Assembly: GCA_965250225.1 (NCBI GenBank)
Contig: CBDFNQ010000033.1
Span: 1 to 64,000 of the forward strand
Reading direction: 5' to 3'
Length of the DNA: 64,000 nt
Origin: CBDEUK01 sp965250225
GTDB lineage: Bacteria; Pseudomonadota; Gammaproteobacteria; Eutrophobiales; Eutrophobiaceae
The position numbers were made by a program, and so were the translations under genes. How positions within the stretch are numbered: position 1 is the stretch's first letter; every line of letters begins with the position of its first letter. The notes under the pieces are model-generated. The model was not told the origin of the DNA. It saw only the letters and a program-made list of their open reading frames with translations, and searched no databases. Positions 15,013 through 23,225 of this stretch are shown in pieces.

Positions 15013-15699
15013 ATGTCACGTCGACCACGGATGTATCTTCCAGGTATTCCAGCTCATATCGTTCAACGCGGTAATAATCGAGAGCCGTGTTTCTTTCAGG
15101 TCGATGATTATCGCTATTACTTGCAGTGCTTGAAAGAGGCTTTTGCTCGTTATCGTATTCAATGTCACGCGTATGTGTTAATGACGAATCATGTGCACTT
15201 GTTATTAACACCAACGGATGAAACGGGGATATCCAACGCCATGTCGTTAATTGGCAAGAATTACGTTATGTATATCAATAAGACCTATCGGCGCAGTGGC
15301 ACACTTTGGGAAGGACGGCATAAATCCAGTTTGATTGATGTCGATCATTATCTGTTTCATTGTTATCGATACATTGAAATGAATCCTGTCCGTGCAGGGA
15401 TGACTAATATGCCAGATGAATATCAATGGAGTAGTTATGCTTATCATGCATGGGGAAAGGCGAATGGTCTGATACAAGATCATGAATTGTATCTTGCATT
15501 GGGGACTGATAATGAGCAGAGACACTATGTGTACCGTGAATTCTTTCGAGTGGATTTATCTGATGAGGATATTCACACGATCAACCATGCCTTCTATTAC
15601 AATTACCCCTTGGGCAATGAGCGTTTCAAGGAATCGATTGAGATAACATTACAAAGGCAGATAGGTTTGGATAAACGAAAATATATAGGACACCCATAA
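15013..15699 (+). CDS. REP-associated (Y1/IS200-like) transposase 1
   Basis: 228 residues of the Y1_Tnp family. The start MSRRPRMYLPGIPAHIVQRGNN is the canonical RAYT beginning. The HUH-type metal site is HVH in TNHVHLLLTP, and the nucleophile Tyr lies in the helix SLIGKNYVMYINKTYRR. GTLWEGRHKSSLI and YIEMNPVRAGM are conserved RAYT blocks. It starts after AGGAGC. No IS200-type ends are seen around it, as usual for these domesticated single-copy transposases. Confidence 0.93.
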   Translation: MSRRPRMYLPGIPAHIVQRGNNREPCFFQVDDYRYYLQCLKEAFARYRIQCHAYVLMTNHVHLLLTPTDETGISNAMSLIGKNYVMYINKTYRRSGTLWEGRHKSSLIDVDHYLFHCYRYIEMNPVRAGMTNMPDEYQWSSYAYHAWGKANGLIQDHELYLALGTDNEQRHYVYREFFRVDLSDEDIHTINHAFYYNYPLGNERFKESIEITLQRQIGLDKRKYIGHP

Positions 15700-15766
15700 A
15701 TTAATTGACTTCCCTCTCTCTTTTTTCTAGACTTACCCTATTCTTTATCTATCTTTGTAAAGTGAC

Positions 15767-16822
15767 GTGATGACCCAAGCTCGAGAGACCCAGATTTCAG
15801 TAGCAGATACCCCGTATTACCACTGTATGGCGCGCTGCGTACGCCGTGCGTATTTGTGTGGGGAAGACAAGTTCAGTGGCAAGGATTTCTCATACCGTCG
15901 TGGCTGGATCAAGGATAAGCTCATGATCTTAAGTGGGATTTTTGCCATTGATGTGTGTGCTTATGCCGTGATGAACAATCACTATCATGTGGTCTTAAGG
16001 ATCGATACGAAGGAGGCCGAGGGCTGGAGTGACCAGCAGGTGATTGAACGTTGGCTGAGTTTATTCAACGGGACATCTCTAGTACAGCGGTATCTGGCTG
16101 GTGAAAAAATGGGAAAGGCCAATCGTTTGAAGATCAAAGAGATTGCAGAGCTGTGGCGTTCTCGCTTGATGGACATCAGTTGGTTTATGCGTTGTTTGAA
16201 TGAGCATATCGCCCGGATGGCCAATAAGGAGGATAACTGTAAGGGTCGGTTCTGGGAGGGACGCTTTAAGTCGCAGGCCTTATTAGACGATGCTGCTTTG
16301 TTGACCTGTATGGCCTATGTCGATTTAAACCCAATACGGGCGAAAGTCTCCAATGATCTCATGACATCGGATTTTACTTCCATCCAGGAACGTCTGTTTG
16401 AGATTGTCAAAGGGAGAAGGAAGAACAAGAACAAGACAAATCAAAATGCAAAATTCGCCACGACGACGACATCAACAGCCTTGCTGGGCTTTGCTGCGTT
16501 TGAGCGCAACACGAAGCGAAAAAATCGAAAAGCGGTGTTGCCGTTTAATTGTCAGGACTATCTTGATCTGGTGGATTTCAGTGGTCGTTGTATTCGAGAA
16601 GACAAGCGTGGGGCGATTGAAGGAAAGATCCCGCCCATTCTTCAGACTTTGGGGATTAACCCTAATGAATGGCTACCGACGGTGACGCAATTACAAGATC
16701 GATTTGAATTGGTGATTGGATCGCCGGAACGATTGAAGCACTATTCACAAGAGAAGAAGCAGGCCTGGTGTTGGGGGTATCGGAGTAGTCTTAGGCTTTA
16801 CCAACAGGTACAAGCTGCTTAG
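15767..16822 (+). CDS. REP-associated (Y1) transposase 2, long form
   Basis: 351 residues of the larger RAYT group. Blocks seen: PYYHCMARCVRRAYLCG, the HUH variant HYH in AVMNNHYHVVLRID, the WFMRCLNEHIARMANKEDNCKGRFWEGRFKSQAL helix region, and YVDLNPIRAKV. The C-terminal ~130 residues are a basic extension found in this subfamily. It begins 67 bases after transposase 1 and is followed within 10 bp by REP-like palindromes, its likely recognition sequences. Confidence 0.92.
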   Translation: MMTQARETQISVADTPYYHCMARCVRRAYLCGEDKFSGKDFSYRRGWIKDKLMILSGIFAIDVCAYAVMNNHYHVVLRIDTKEAEGWSDQQVIERWLSLFNGTSLVQRYLAGEKMGKANRLKIKEIAELWRSRLMDISWFMRCLNEHIARMANKEDNCKGRFWEGRFKSQALLDDAALLTCMAYVDLNPIRAKVSNDLMTSDFTSIQERLFEIVKGRRKNKNKTNQNAKFATTTTSTALLGFAAFERNTKRKNRKAVLPFNCQDYLDLVDFSGRCIREDKRGAIEGKIPPILQTLGINPNEWLPTVTQLQDRFELVIGSPERLKHYSQEKKQAWCWGYRSSLRLYQQVQAA

Positions 16823-16830
16823 GTTTTTAT

Positions 16831-16978
16831 TATTACTGGATCCCCGTTTTCACGGGAATGACGGGAGTGGGGGTTCTGATTATTACTGGATCCCCATTTT
16901 TACGGGAATGACGGGAGTGGTGTGTTTCTGAGGTGTCATAGTTATCACTGGATGCCGCATCAAGTGCGGCATGACGAC
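16831..16978. repeat. REP-like palindromes, three units
   Basis: Two 40-bp units (16831-16870 and 16881-16920) begin TATTACTGGATCCCC and end CGGGAATGACGGGAGTGG, with only a few differences. A third, diverged unit (16941-16978) has the hairpin GATGCCGCA/TGCGGCATGAC. The units are 50-60 bp apart and directly follow the second RAYT gene, the classic REP/RAYT arrangement. Confidence 0.82.
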
Positions 16979-16989
16979 ACACTTTCGTC

Positions 16990-17640
16990 TTACCGGGTCA
17001 AACCTGGGGAAATGGCTCTTCCTGTTTGCGGCATTACCCCCAACTCTTCAGCGCGTAATTGCATGGCGTTTAATATGCGTGTCGATAACGGCAATTGTTT
17101 AAATAATTTCTTGAATGTTCGTTTATTAATTAAATCGGATGTTAAGGTGAGTTCAGGTATCCGATTAAAGCGCCTGTTTTTGCGGGTTGAAATGTATAAC
17201 ACATCAAGCAATGCTTTTTCAGCGGAGGCTAATAAATAAGGTAACTGTGTCTCGCTCCAGGTTGAATGATTTTTTATTAGTTCAGGCTTGATTTGAATAA
17301 ACTCATAATAAGCAATCGATGAATCCAGTATACGGCTATGGCCTGTTGTTGCTACCTGTATGGTTTTTGGGATTTGTGATAATAAGCCGTGAAAATGTAA
17401 TGCTGTTAAAAATGATACATAGCCACTCTCATTATTCAATAAGTAAGGCACACAGGATGCCGGGTGGAAATATGGATGGCCGGTATTGGCCCACACACCT
17501 TTTGTGACATGAGTCAGTAGTTTATTTTTTCTAAGTCGCGATAGTTTTTTAGAAGCTGCCGACATGGACAACTTTTGATGATTCGCATATTCACGTGTTG
17601 TAAAAATAATAAAATCTTTGTGATTAAATACATCAAGCAT
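16990..17640 (-). CDS. abiEi-like: AbiEi-like antitoxin/regulator
   Basis: 216 residues from the ATG at 17640, which overlaps the toxin gene stop by 8 bases (the open frame reaches 17697 but lies inside the toxin gene). The N-terminus is a winged helix (FTTREYANHQKLSMSAASKKLSRLRKNKLLTHVTKGVW), followed by the AbiEi domain (SFLTALHFHGLLSQIPKTIQVATTG, ASAEKALLDVLYIS). AbiEi proteins bind their promoter and neutralise AbiEii in type IV toxin-antitoxin/phage-defence pairs. Here the toxin gene comes first, the reverse of the usual order. Confidence 0.85.
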   Translation of the reverse strand: MLDVFNHKDFIIFTTREYANHQKLSMSAASKKLSRLRKNKLLTHVTKGVWANTGHPYFHPASCVPYLLNNESGYVSFLTALHFHGLLSQIPKTIQVATTGHSRILDSSIAYYEFIQIKPELIKNHSTWSETQLPYLLASAEKALLDVLYISTRKNRRFNRIPELTLTSDLINKRTFKKLFKQLPLSTRILNAMQLRAEELGVMPQTGRAISPGLTR

Positions 17641-18400
17641 AATCAAGTAACTCCAAGATAGTGTCCTGAAGCTGTTGCCAGGCCGATGCGGAGTCATAAT
17701 GTTCTCGATTTTCGGTATCTATAAATTCCACGACATGACCTTTGTAATCATCAAATGTTAATGACATAAGTGCTTCGATCGCTTTTCCCCGTAATTGTTC
17801 GGTTAATTTCTTGTTTGATTTAATTGCGCTTGCGTATCCACCCGCTTGCAAAAGATTTAGATCAAAAACGTCACGTGCCTGCGTGGTAGTTCGACCAGCT
17901 AGTGCTTGTATTTTCTGCAGAACTGCATTTTCACCAGGATAATGATTACAGCGATAAGAGAGTTTGCGATATTGTCGGGCAATTTCAGGGTCAATCATTT
18001 CGTTTACAGGGTTTTCGATGGGATTGGTGCGTCGGGAAAATTCAACCTTGGTTGGAAGACGTTGATTTGCTGTTGTAATGAGTCCAAATTTGAATCGCTG
18101 TGTTGTTTCGGTTTGTTTTGCTTTTGCTGGATCATTAACTTCAATATCAGTAATACCATAGGTAAGTAAACTACGTTTGAATGCGCCATCCTGCAATATT
18201 TTGTAACCATTTTTTCTTAAAGTATCGACACTTCCGGCAAGTACATCAAGATCCATATCTTCCGAATAACGTGGGCTACGAAAGAAAAATCGCAAGTTAA
18301 CGCCACCCTTGAGCACATACATGTCAGGGTCGGATATTTTTAGTAATCTGTCGAGAAAACTAAAATGAAAAACTTCGCGTAATTGAGTGTCAGTAAGCAT
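17633..18400 (-). CDS. abiEii-like: AbiEii-like nucleotidyltransferase toxin
   Basis: 255 residues. The nucleotidyltransferase core is clear: YVLKGGVNLRFFF, then SPRYSEDMDLDV with the catalytic DxD (GG...RxSxDxD pattern of the AbiEii/MenA group). The C-terminal half contains QKIQALAGRTTTQARDVFDLNLL, conserved in AbiEii. Such enzymes add nucleotides to tRNA or other acceptors and arrest growth on phage infection. The start follows the promoter without a ribosome site, so the mRNA is probably leaderless. Confidence 0.88.
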   Translation of the reverse strand: MLTDTQLREVFHFSFLDRLLKISDPDMYVLKGGVNLRFFFRSPRYSEDMDLDVLAGSVDTLRKNGYKILQDGAFKRSLLTYGITDIEVNDPAKAKQTETTQRFKFGLITTANQRLPTKVEFSRRTNPIENPVNEMIDPEIARQYRKLSYRCNHYPGENAVLQKIQALAGRTTTQARDVFDLNLLQAGGYASAIKSNKKLTEQLRGKAIEALMSLTFDDYKGHVVEFIDTENREHYDSASAWQQLQDTILELLDYA

Positions 18401-18406
18401 GGTTTA

Positions 18407-18436
18407 ATTATGTATCTATATCGCCATAAATGTCAA
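18407..18436 (-). promoter_or_regulatory. AbiE promoter, apparently leaderless
   Basis: On the minus strand TTGACA (18431-18436) and CATAAT (18407-18412) are separated by 18 bases. The -10 box ends only 6 bases before the ATG at 18400, which places the transcription start at or next to the start codon, and no Shine-Dalgarno sequence exists. Confidence 0.6.
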
Positions 18437-18662
18437 TATATATTCATTATTAAATTCCGGGCAGACCACATTTAATTTAAAGTATTTTTACGCACACTCA
18501 TTTATCGCCTCTCAGACACGACGGAAAAGATTTACCAGGACGATTATATTGATATGTATTAATTGTGCGACGCCACAAATATACTGCATCTTTTGTGAGA
18601 CATTTTTGCACAAAACCTCCTATTCCTTTATGCTGCGTACAGGTTTAACTTGAGAAATAATA

Positions 18663-18679
18663 TTTACAGTTACCGTAAA
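18663..18679. promoter_or_regulatory. Possible operator upstream of the DUF1302 gene
   Basis: TTTAC-N7-GTAAA is an inverted repeat about 50 bp before the ATG at 18730. The repeated AATAATATTTA on both sides makes the region look like a regulator site. No clear -35/-10 pair was identified. The rest of 18437-18662 holds nothing I can assign. Confidence 0.35.
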
Positions 18680-18729
18680 AATAATATTTATGTGTAGCTT
18701 GTAACACTGTATCAAAGGGGAGTGGTGTT

Positions 18730-20577
18730 ATGTCTGTAAGTTCAGGGTTCCGTTCAATTGATGTTTCTCGTTTTCTAGCGCTTTTTACCACCTGTTTTAT
18801 TACCGCAATAGCCTCGACTCCAGCCTACAGTGTTGGTTTTGAAGTAGGGGATGTTTACGGCAGTTGGGATACCACTATCAGCTATGGGCGTACCCATCGC
18901 GTGCAGTCACCTGCGTCTGAATTAATTGGGATTGCAAATGGTGGGTCTGCATTCTCAGTCAATGGTGATGATGGTAACCTGAACTACAACGATGTTGGAG
19001 TGGTGAGCAACACCGTGAAATTCACCTCTGAACTCGAACTTAATCTGACTGATAATTATGGTATTTTTACCCGAGTATCCGGTTTTATGGATACCCAGGC
19101 GAACAATAATAACGATGGCGAGCGTACACCGTTAACAGACAAGACCATCCGTTTGAACGGTCAAAATCTGGATCTGCTTGATGCCTATGCCTGGTGGGAT
19201 TTTGAAGTAGGAACCATGCCCATGTCATTACGTGTCGGTGAACAGGTATTGAGTTGGGGGGAAAGCACTTTTATCCAGAACAGTATCAACGTTATTAATC
19301 CTGTGGATGTCAGCAAGTTACGAGTCCCTGGTGCCGAGCTGAAAGAAGCCCTGACACCGGTCGGTATCGTTTCTGCATCACTCGGCGTTACCGATGATGT
19401 CGCTCTTGAGGCCTATTGGCAGTACGACTATGAGCGCATACTGCTCGACCCAACGGGTTCTTATTTCAGCACCAATGATTTTGCCGGTGCGAACGGTAAT
19501 TTTGTGACACTGGGGTTTGGTGCATTTCCAGATTATCTCGCGTTGGCTGGTCCTGGTGGTCCATTAACAGCATTACCGAATGTCCCCGGCGGTGTAATTG
19601 CTGCTCTGCCTGGCAGCTCTTTTAGTGTAAGTAGATCTCCCGATGTGCAACCCGATCAGGGTGATGAATATGGAATTGCCTTACGTGTGTATTCAGCGGC
19701 CTTGAATGACACCGAATTTGGTTTTTACCACATCAAATACCACAGTCGGTTACCCATTATTAATGCGATATCATCCACTGCATTTGCTGGCGTTTTGTCC
19801 CCGCCACTCAATAATGCTGTAACTGCAGCACCGGCGACCTATTTCATCAGTTATCCAGAAGACATCAAGCTCTATGGGGCTAGCTTCAATACTACGGTTG
19901 GTTCCTGGGCATTGCAGGGGGAATATTCCTTCCGTAATGATGCCCCCTTACAGGTGGATGATGTCGAACTTCTGGCAGCAGGGCTTCACTTCGACGTCTT
20001 GGCTGCGCCTGCTACCAGTCAACTGGGAGTTTTTACTGGCGGTGGAGTGGTTATTCCCGGATTTATTAAACGAAATGTCAGCCAGGTACAAATGACGGCC
20101 AGTAAGGTGTTCGGAAATGTGTTTAAGGCCAATCAAGGTGTCTTACTTGGTGAGATTGCGATGACCCATGTGCATGCTATGCCAGACAAGAGTGTACTGC
20201 GCCTGGATGCACCAGGGACGAGTCTCCCGGGTAATGCATTTACAGCGGGTGTCCTTGGCGTTCCCGTTGAGGACAATAATTTTGCCGACGCAACATCCTG
20301 GGGCTATCGTGTGGTTGGGCGGTTGACCTATAACAATGCACTGGGTCCCATAAATCTATCACCACGCATCGGCTGGCGTCATGATGTGAATGGTATTACT
20401 CCCGGACCTGGTGGTAATTTTATTGAGGGCCTTAAACAATTGACTCTAGGTATATCCGCAGATTACCAGAACACGTGGACTGCTGATCTTAGCTATACAG
20501 GTTTCTATGGTGCAGGTAGTCAAAATCTATTACAGGATCGGGATTTTGTGGCTATGAGTCTGAGTTATTCTTTCTAG
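18730..20577 (+). CDS. DUF1302 family outer-membrane protein
   Basis: 615 residues. The signal peptide ends near TPAYS. DUF1302 features are VYGSWDTTISYGRTHRV, then the TSELELNLTDNYGIFTRVSGFMD strands and MSLRVGEQVLSWGESTFIQNSINVINPVD. The C-terminal strand ends in Phe (VAMSLSYSF), the usual signal for outer-membrane insertion, so this is probably a beta barrel. It is the first of four genes that commonly occur together (DUF1302, DUF1329, YCF48-like, RND/MMPL) and are thought to handle hydrophobic substrates at the envelope. The substrate is unknown. Confidence 0.92.
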   Translation: MSVSSGFRSIDVSRFLALFTTCFITAIASTPAYSVGFEVGDVYGSWDTTISYGRTHRVQSPASELIGIANGGSAFSVNGDDGNLNYNDVGVVSNTVKFTSELELNLTDNYGIFTRVSGFMDTQANNNNDGERTPLTDKTIRLNGQNLDLLDAYAWWDFEVGTMPMSLRVGEQVLSWGESTFIQNSINVINPVDVSKLRVPGAELKEALTPVGIVSASLGVTDDVALEAYWQYDYERILLDPTGSYFSTNDFAGANGNFVTLGFGAFPDYLALAGPGGPLTALPNVPGGVIAALPGSSFSVSRSPDVQPDQGDEYGIALRVYSAALNDTEFGFYHIKYHSRLPIINAISSTAFAGVLSPPLNNAVTAAPATYFISYPEDIKLYGASFNTTVGSWALQGEYSFRNDAPLQVDDVELLAAGLHFDVLAAPATSQLGVFTGGGVVIPGFIKRNVSQVQMTASKVFGNVFKANQGVLLGEIAMTHVHAMPDKSVLRLDAPGTSLPGNAFTAGVLGVPVEDNNFADATSWGYRVVGRLTYNNALGPINLSPRIGWRHDVNGITPGPGGNFIEGLKQLTLGISADYQNTWTADLSYTGFYGAGSQNLLQDRDFVAMSLSYSF

Positions 20578-20592
20578 GTTGAGGAAATCGAT

Positions 20593-21969
20593 ATGTTGGA
20601 TAAAAAAACAAACACGATACTTACAATTGTTTTGAGCAGTTTTTTTGTCATGACAATTGCAATGCCAGTAGCTGCAGAAATGACTGCAGATGAAGTTGCC
20701 CGGCTGGGTGTGGATCTCACTCCATTAGGTGGTGAAAAGGCTGGCAATTCGGATGGAACAATCCCTGCCTGGGATGGAGGATTAACAACAGCGCCTTCTG
20801 GTTATAGCGTTGGGAAACATTATGTTGATCCTTACGCAAGTGATGCCATCACAGTTACGATTAATTCGAGCAACATGGCCGAGCATGCGGATAAATTGAC
20901 GGAAGGTCATAAGGCCTTGTTAAAAACCTATCCGGATAGTTTCAAGATGAATGTCTATCCGACCCATCGATCAGCGGCCGCACCACAGCACATGTATGAT
21001 GCAACCAAGAAGATCGCAGGCGGCGCTAAACTGACAGCTGATGGTAACGGTGTTGAGAATGCCATTGTTGGAACACCCTTTCCAATACCATCCAATGGGC
21101 TGGAAGCGATCTGGAATCATATCTTACGTTGGCGTGCAGGTTTTGCTGAACGCGAGATATCGCAGGCTGCACCGACTCGTGGTGGTAATTACACACTGGT
21201 GAAGTTTTCTGATCAATTCAATCTGCAATACAACCGGGAAGGAATGACCTCTGCTGAGCTGGATAATATTGTTCTGTATTTCAAGCAAGAGGTTAAAGCA
21301 CCGGCCAGATTAGCAGGTGGTATTCTCCTGGTTCATGAAACCCTGAATCAAAAGCTGGAAAATCGTAAAGCCTGGTTATACAACCCGGGTCAGCGTCGTG
21401 TCAGGCGCGCCCCTAATGTCGCGTTTGATAATCCAGGTACAGCCTCGGATGGTATGAGAACCAATGATCAATTTGATATGTTCAACGGCAGTCCTGAACG
21501 CTACAACTGGGAACTGGTAGGTAAAAAAGAAATCTATGTGCCTTATAATAATTATAAACTTCAGGATCCATCTGTTACCTATGCTGATATCCTGAAGCCA
21601 CTCCATATCAATTCAGAAATACCACGCTATGAATTGCATCGAGTCTGGGTTGTTGATGCAACCTTGAAAGAGGGTGCCAGACATCTGTATAAAAGACGTA
21701 CTTTCTATATTGATGAAGACTCTTGGCAAATTCTGTCAGTTGATCAATATGATAATCGTGATCAGTTATGGCGTGTCTCTGAAGGCTTCGCAATCAACCA
21801 TTATAATGTGCCTAATTTGTGGACCACATTAGAAGTTCACACAGATTTGCAAGCGGGACGTTATATTGCGATTGGTTTGACGAACGAAGATAAGCCTTAT
21901 AATTTCGATGCACAATTAACAACGAGTGAATTTACCCCGGCAGCATTAAGAAGGGAGGGGAAACGATAA
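20593..21969 (+). CDS. DUF1329 family periplasmic protein
   Basis: 458 residues with a signal peptide (cleavage near AAAE). The DUF1329 hallmark near the N-terminus is LTPLGGEKAGNSDGTIPAWDGG. Further blocks are YNPGQRRVRRAPNVAFDNP and RRTFYIDEDSWQILSVDQYD. The fold is related to LolA/LolB-like lipid carriers, which suggests binding of a lipid-like ligand between membranes. It starts 15 bases after the DUF1302 stop. Confidence 0.93.
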   Translation: MLDKKTNTILTIVLSSFFVMTIAMPVAAEMTADEVARLGVDLTPLGGEKAGNSDGTIPAWDGGLTTAPSGYSVGKHYVDPYASDAITVTINSSNMAEHADKLTEGHKALLKTYPDSFKMNVYPTHRSAAAPQHMYDATKKIAGGAKLTADGNGVENAIVGTPFPIPSNGLEAIWNHILRWRAGFAEREISQAAPTRGGNYTLVKFSDQFNLQYNREGMTSAELDNIVLYFKQEVKAPARLAGGILLVHETLNQKLENRKAWLYNPGQRRVRRAPNVAFDNPGTASDGMRTNDQFDMFNGSPERYNWELVGKKEIYVPYNNYKLQDPSVTYADILKPLHINSEIPRYELHRVWVVDATLKEGARHLYKRRTFYIDEDSWQILSVDQYDNRDQLWRVSEGFAINHYNVPNLWTTLEVHTDLQAGRYIAIGLTNEDKPYNFDAQLTTSEFTPAALRREGKR

Positions 21970-22016
21970 ATTGATTCTCTCTCATGATGGCCAACTTATA
22001 TTTTGGCCACAAATGA

Positions 22017-22054
22017 AAACGTCTGGAGCTGCATTTTGCAGAGCAGGCGTTTTT
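22017..22054 (+). terminator. Intrinsic terminator after the DUF1329 gene
   Basis: An imperfect stem from AAAACG..CTG..CTGCA to TGCAG..CAG.CGTTTT is followed by a run of T residues. It separates the DUF1302-DUF1329 pair from the YCF48-like gene, or attenuates read-through. The following 120 bp (22060-22180) contain a G-rich segment with several GGATG/GCAGG words resembling a dispersed non-coding repeat. No gene is seen there. Confidence 0.7.
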
Positions 22055-22180
22055 TTTATGTCCAGGGATGGACTGTATGTCGCGAGAGGACACGACTGCA
22101 TGGATGCAGGAGGTAGAGCAACGCAGGAGCAGTTGCCGAGGAGTCAGAAGCGACGATACATAAGAATAGTGATTGAAACC

Positions 22181-23212
22181 ATGAGAAAATTATTTTTATT
22201 GTTGGTCTTGGCTCTATTGCCACCTGTTAGTGCCCAGGAAAATAACGCTTTGGCAGACAATGCTCAGGCAAATGACACGCAGACAGATGACGAATCCATG
22301 ATTGCGAAACTGGCAGGTCAGTCAATGCTATTGGATGGTGTATCTAAAGATGGTGTGATGTCAGTGGTTGGAGAGCGTGGTCATGTATTGATCTCCACAG
22401 ATGGTAAGACCTGGGAGCAGATCAAAGTACCAACAAGAACAACACTCACTGGCGTTTATTTCCATGACAAAATGAATGGCTGGGTCGTTGGTCATGATGC
22501 TGTAATTTTACGAACGATTGATGGTGGGAATACCTGGCAAAAAGTATACGACGATCCTGAGGGGCAAACCCCGCTATTTGATATCTGGTTCAAGGACGAG
22601 AATCATGGCATAGCAATTGGAGCATATGGACTCTATCTTGTCTCTGGAGATGGTGGTGCAAGTTGGGACACCAGTGAACTGAATGTGATCACAGTTGAGG
22701 CAGCCATTGATTCTGATGAGGAAGCAGCTGAAGACGATGATGATTTTCTCGATTCATATGACCTGCATTTAAACAGTATTGCCCTGGCAGATAATGGAAA
22801 GCTATATATCGCAGCAGAGGCTGGCCAGGTATATCGTTCAGACGACTCCGGGGAAAGCTGGATACCCCTGGCTCCAGACTATATTGGTTCATTATTTGGT
22901 GTGTTGCCTATCTCAGGGGATACCGTATTAGTTTTTGGTTTACGTGGCCATATGTTCCGATCAGAAGATGCTGGTGGGAGTTGGCAGGAAATAGAAATGC
23001 CGACACAGGAAATGTTAACCAATGGAATTGTCACAACGAATGATGAAATTTACATCACAGGGTTGGGTGGAACTGTCCTGAAAAGTAATGACAAAGGACA
23101 AACCTTTGCATTACAGGAACAGGGTCATCGTGATGGATTTACTGCAATCATTCAAAATTCTACTGGTGAATTGATCACGGTAGGTGAAAAAGGAGTCAGC
23201 CTGTTTCACTAG
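22181..23212 (+). CDS. YCF48/BNR-repeat periplasmic protein
   Basis: 343 residues from the ATG at 22181; the longer frame crosses the terminator. The signal peptide MRKLFLLLVLALLPPVSA is typical. Several beta-propeller repeats of the photosystem II assembly factor YCF48 type are visible (GHVLISTDGKTWEQI, DAVILRTIDGGNTWQKV, GQVYRSDDSGESWIPL, HMFRSEDAGGSWQEI). An acidic insert (EEAAEDDDD) lies in the middle. These proteins accompany RND transporters in this cluster type and probably act as periplasmic adaptors. Confidence 0.9.
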   Translation: MRKLFLLLVLALLPPVSAQENNALADNAQANDTQTDDESMIAKLAGQSMLLDGVSKDGVMSVVGERGHVLISTDGKTWEQIKVPTRTTLTGVYFHDKMNGWVVGHDAVILRTIDGGNTWQKVYDDPEGQTPLFDIWFKDENHGIAIGAYGLYLVSGDGGASWDTSELNVITVEAAIDSDEEAAEDDDDFLDSYDLHLNSIALADNGKLYIAAEAGQVYRSDDSGESWIPLAPDYIGSLFGVLPISGDTVLVFGLRGHMFRSEDAGGSWQEIEMPTQEMLTNGIVTTNDEIYITGLGGTVLKSNDKGQTFALQEQGHRDGFTAIIQNSTGELITVGEKGVSLFH

Positions 23213-23225
23213 GTGAGGAAAACGT

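Noticed and set aside
16831..16978. CRISPR array
   Set aside because: Repeats are few, palindromic and almost contiguous with unequal spacers, and no cas genes are present. They fit REP-like elements next to RAYT genes.
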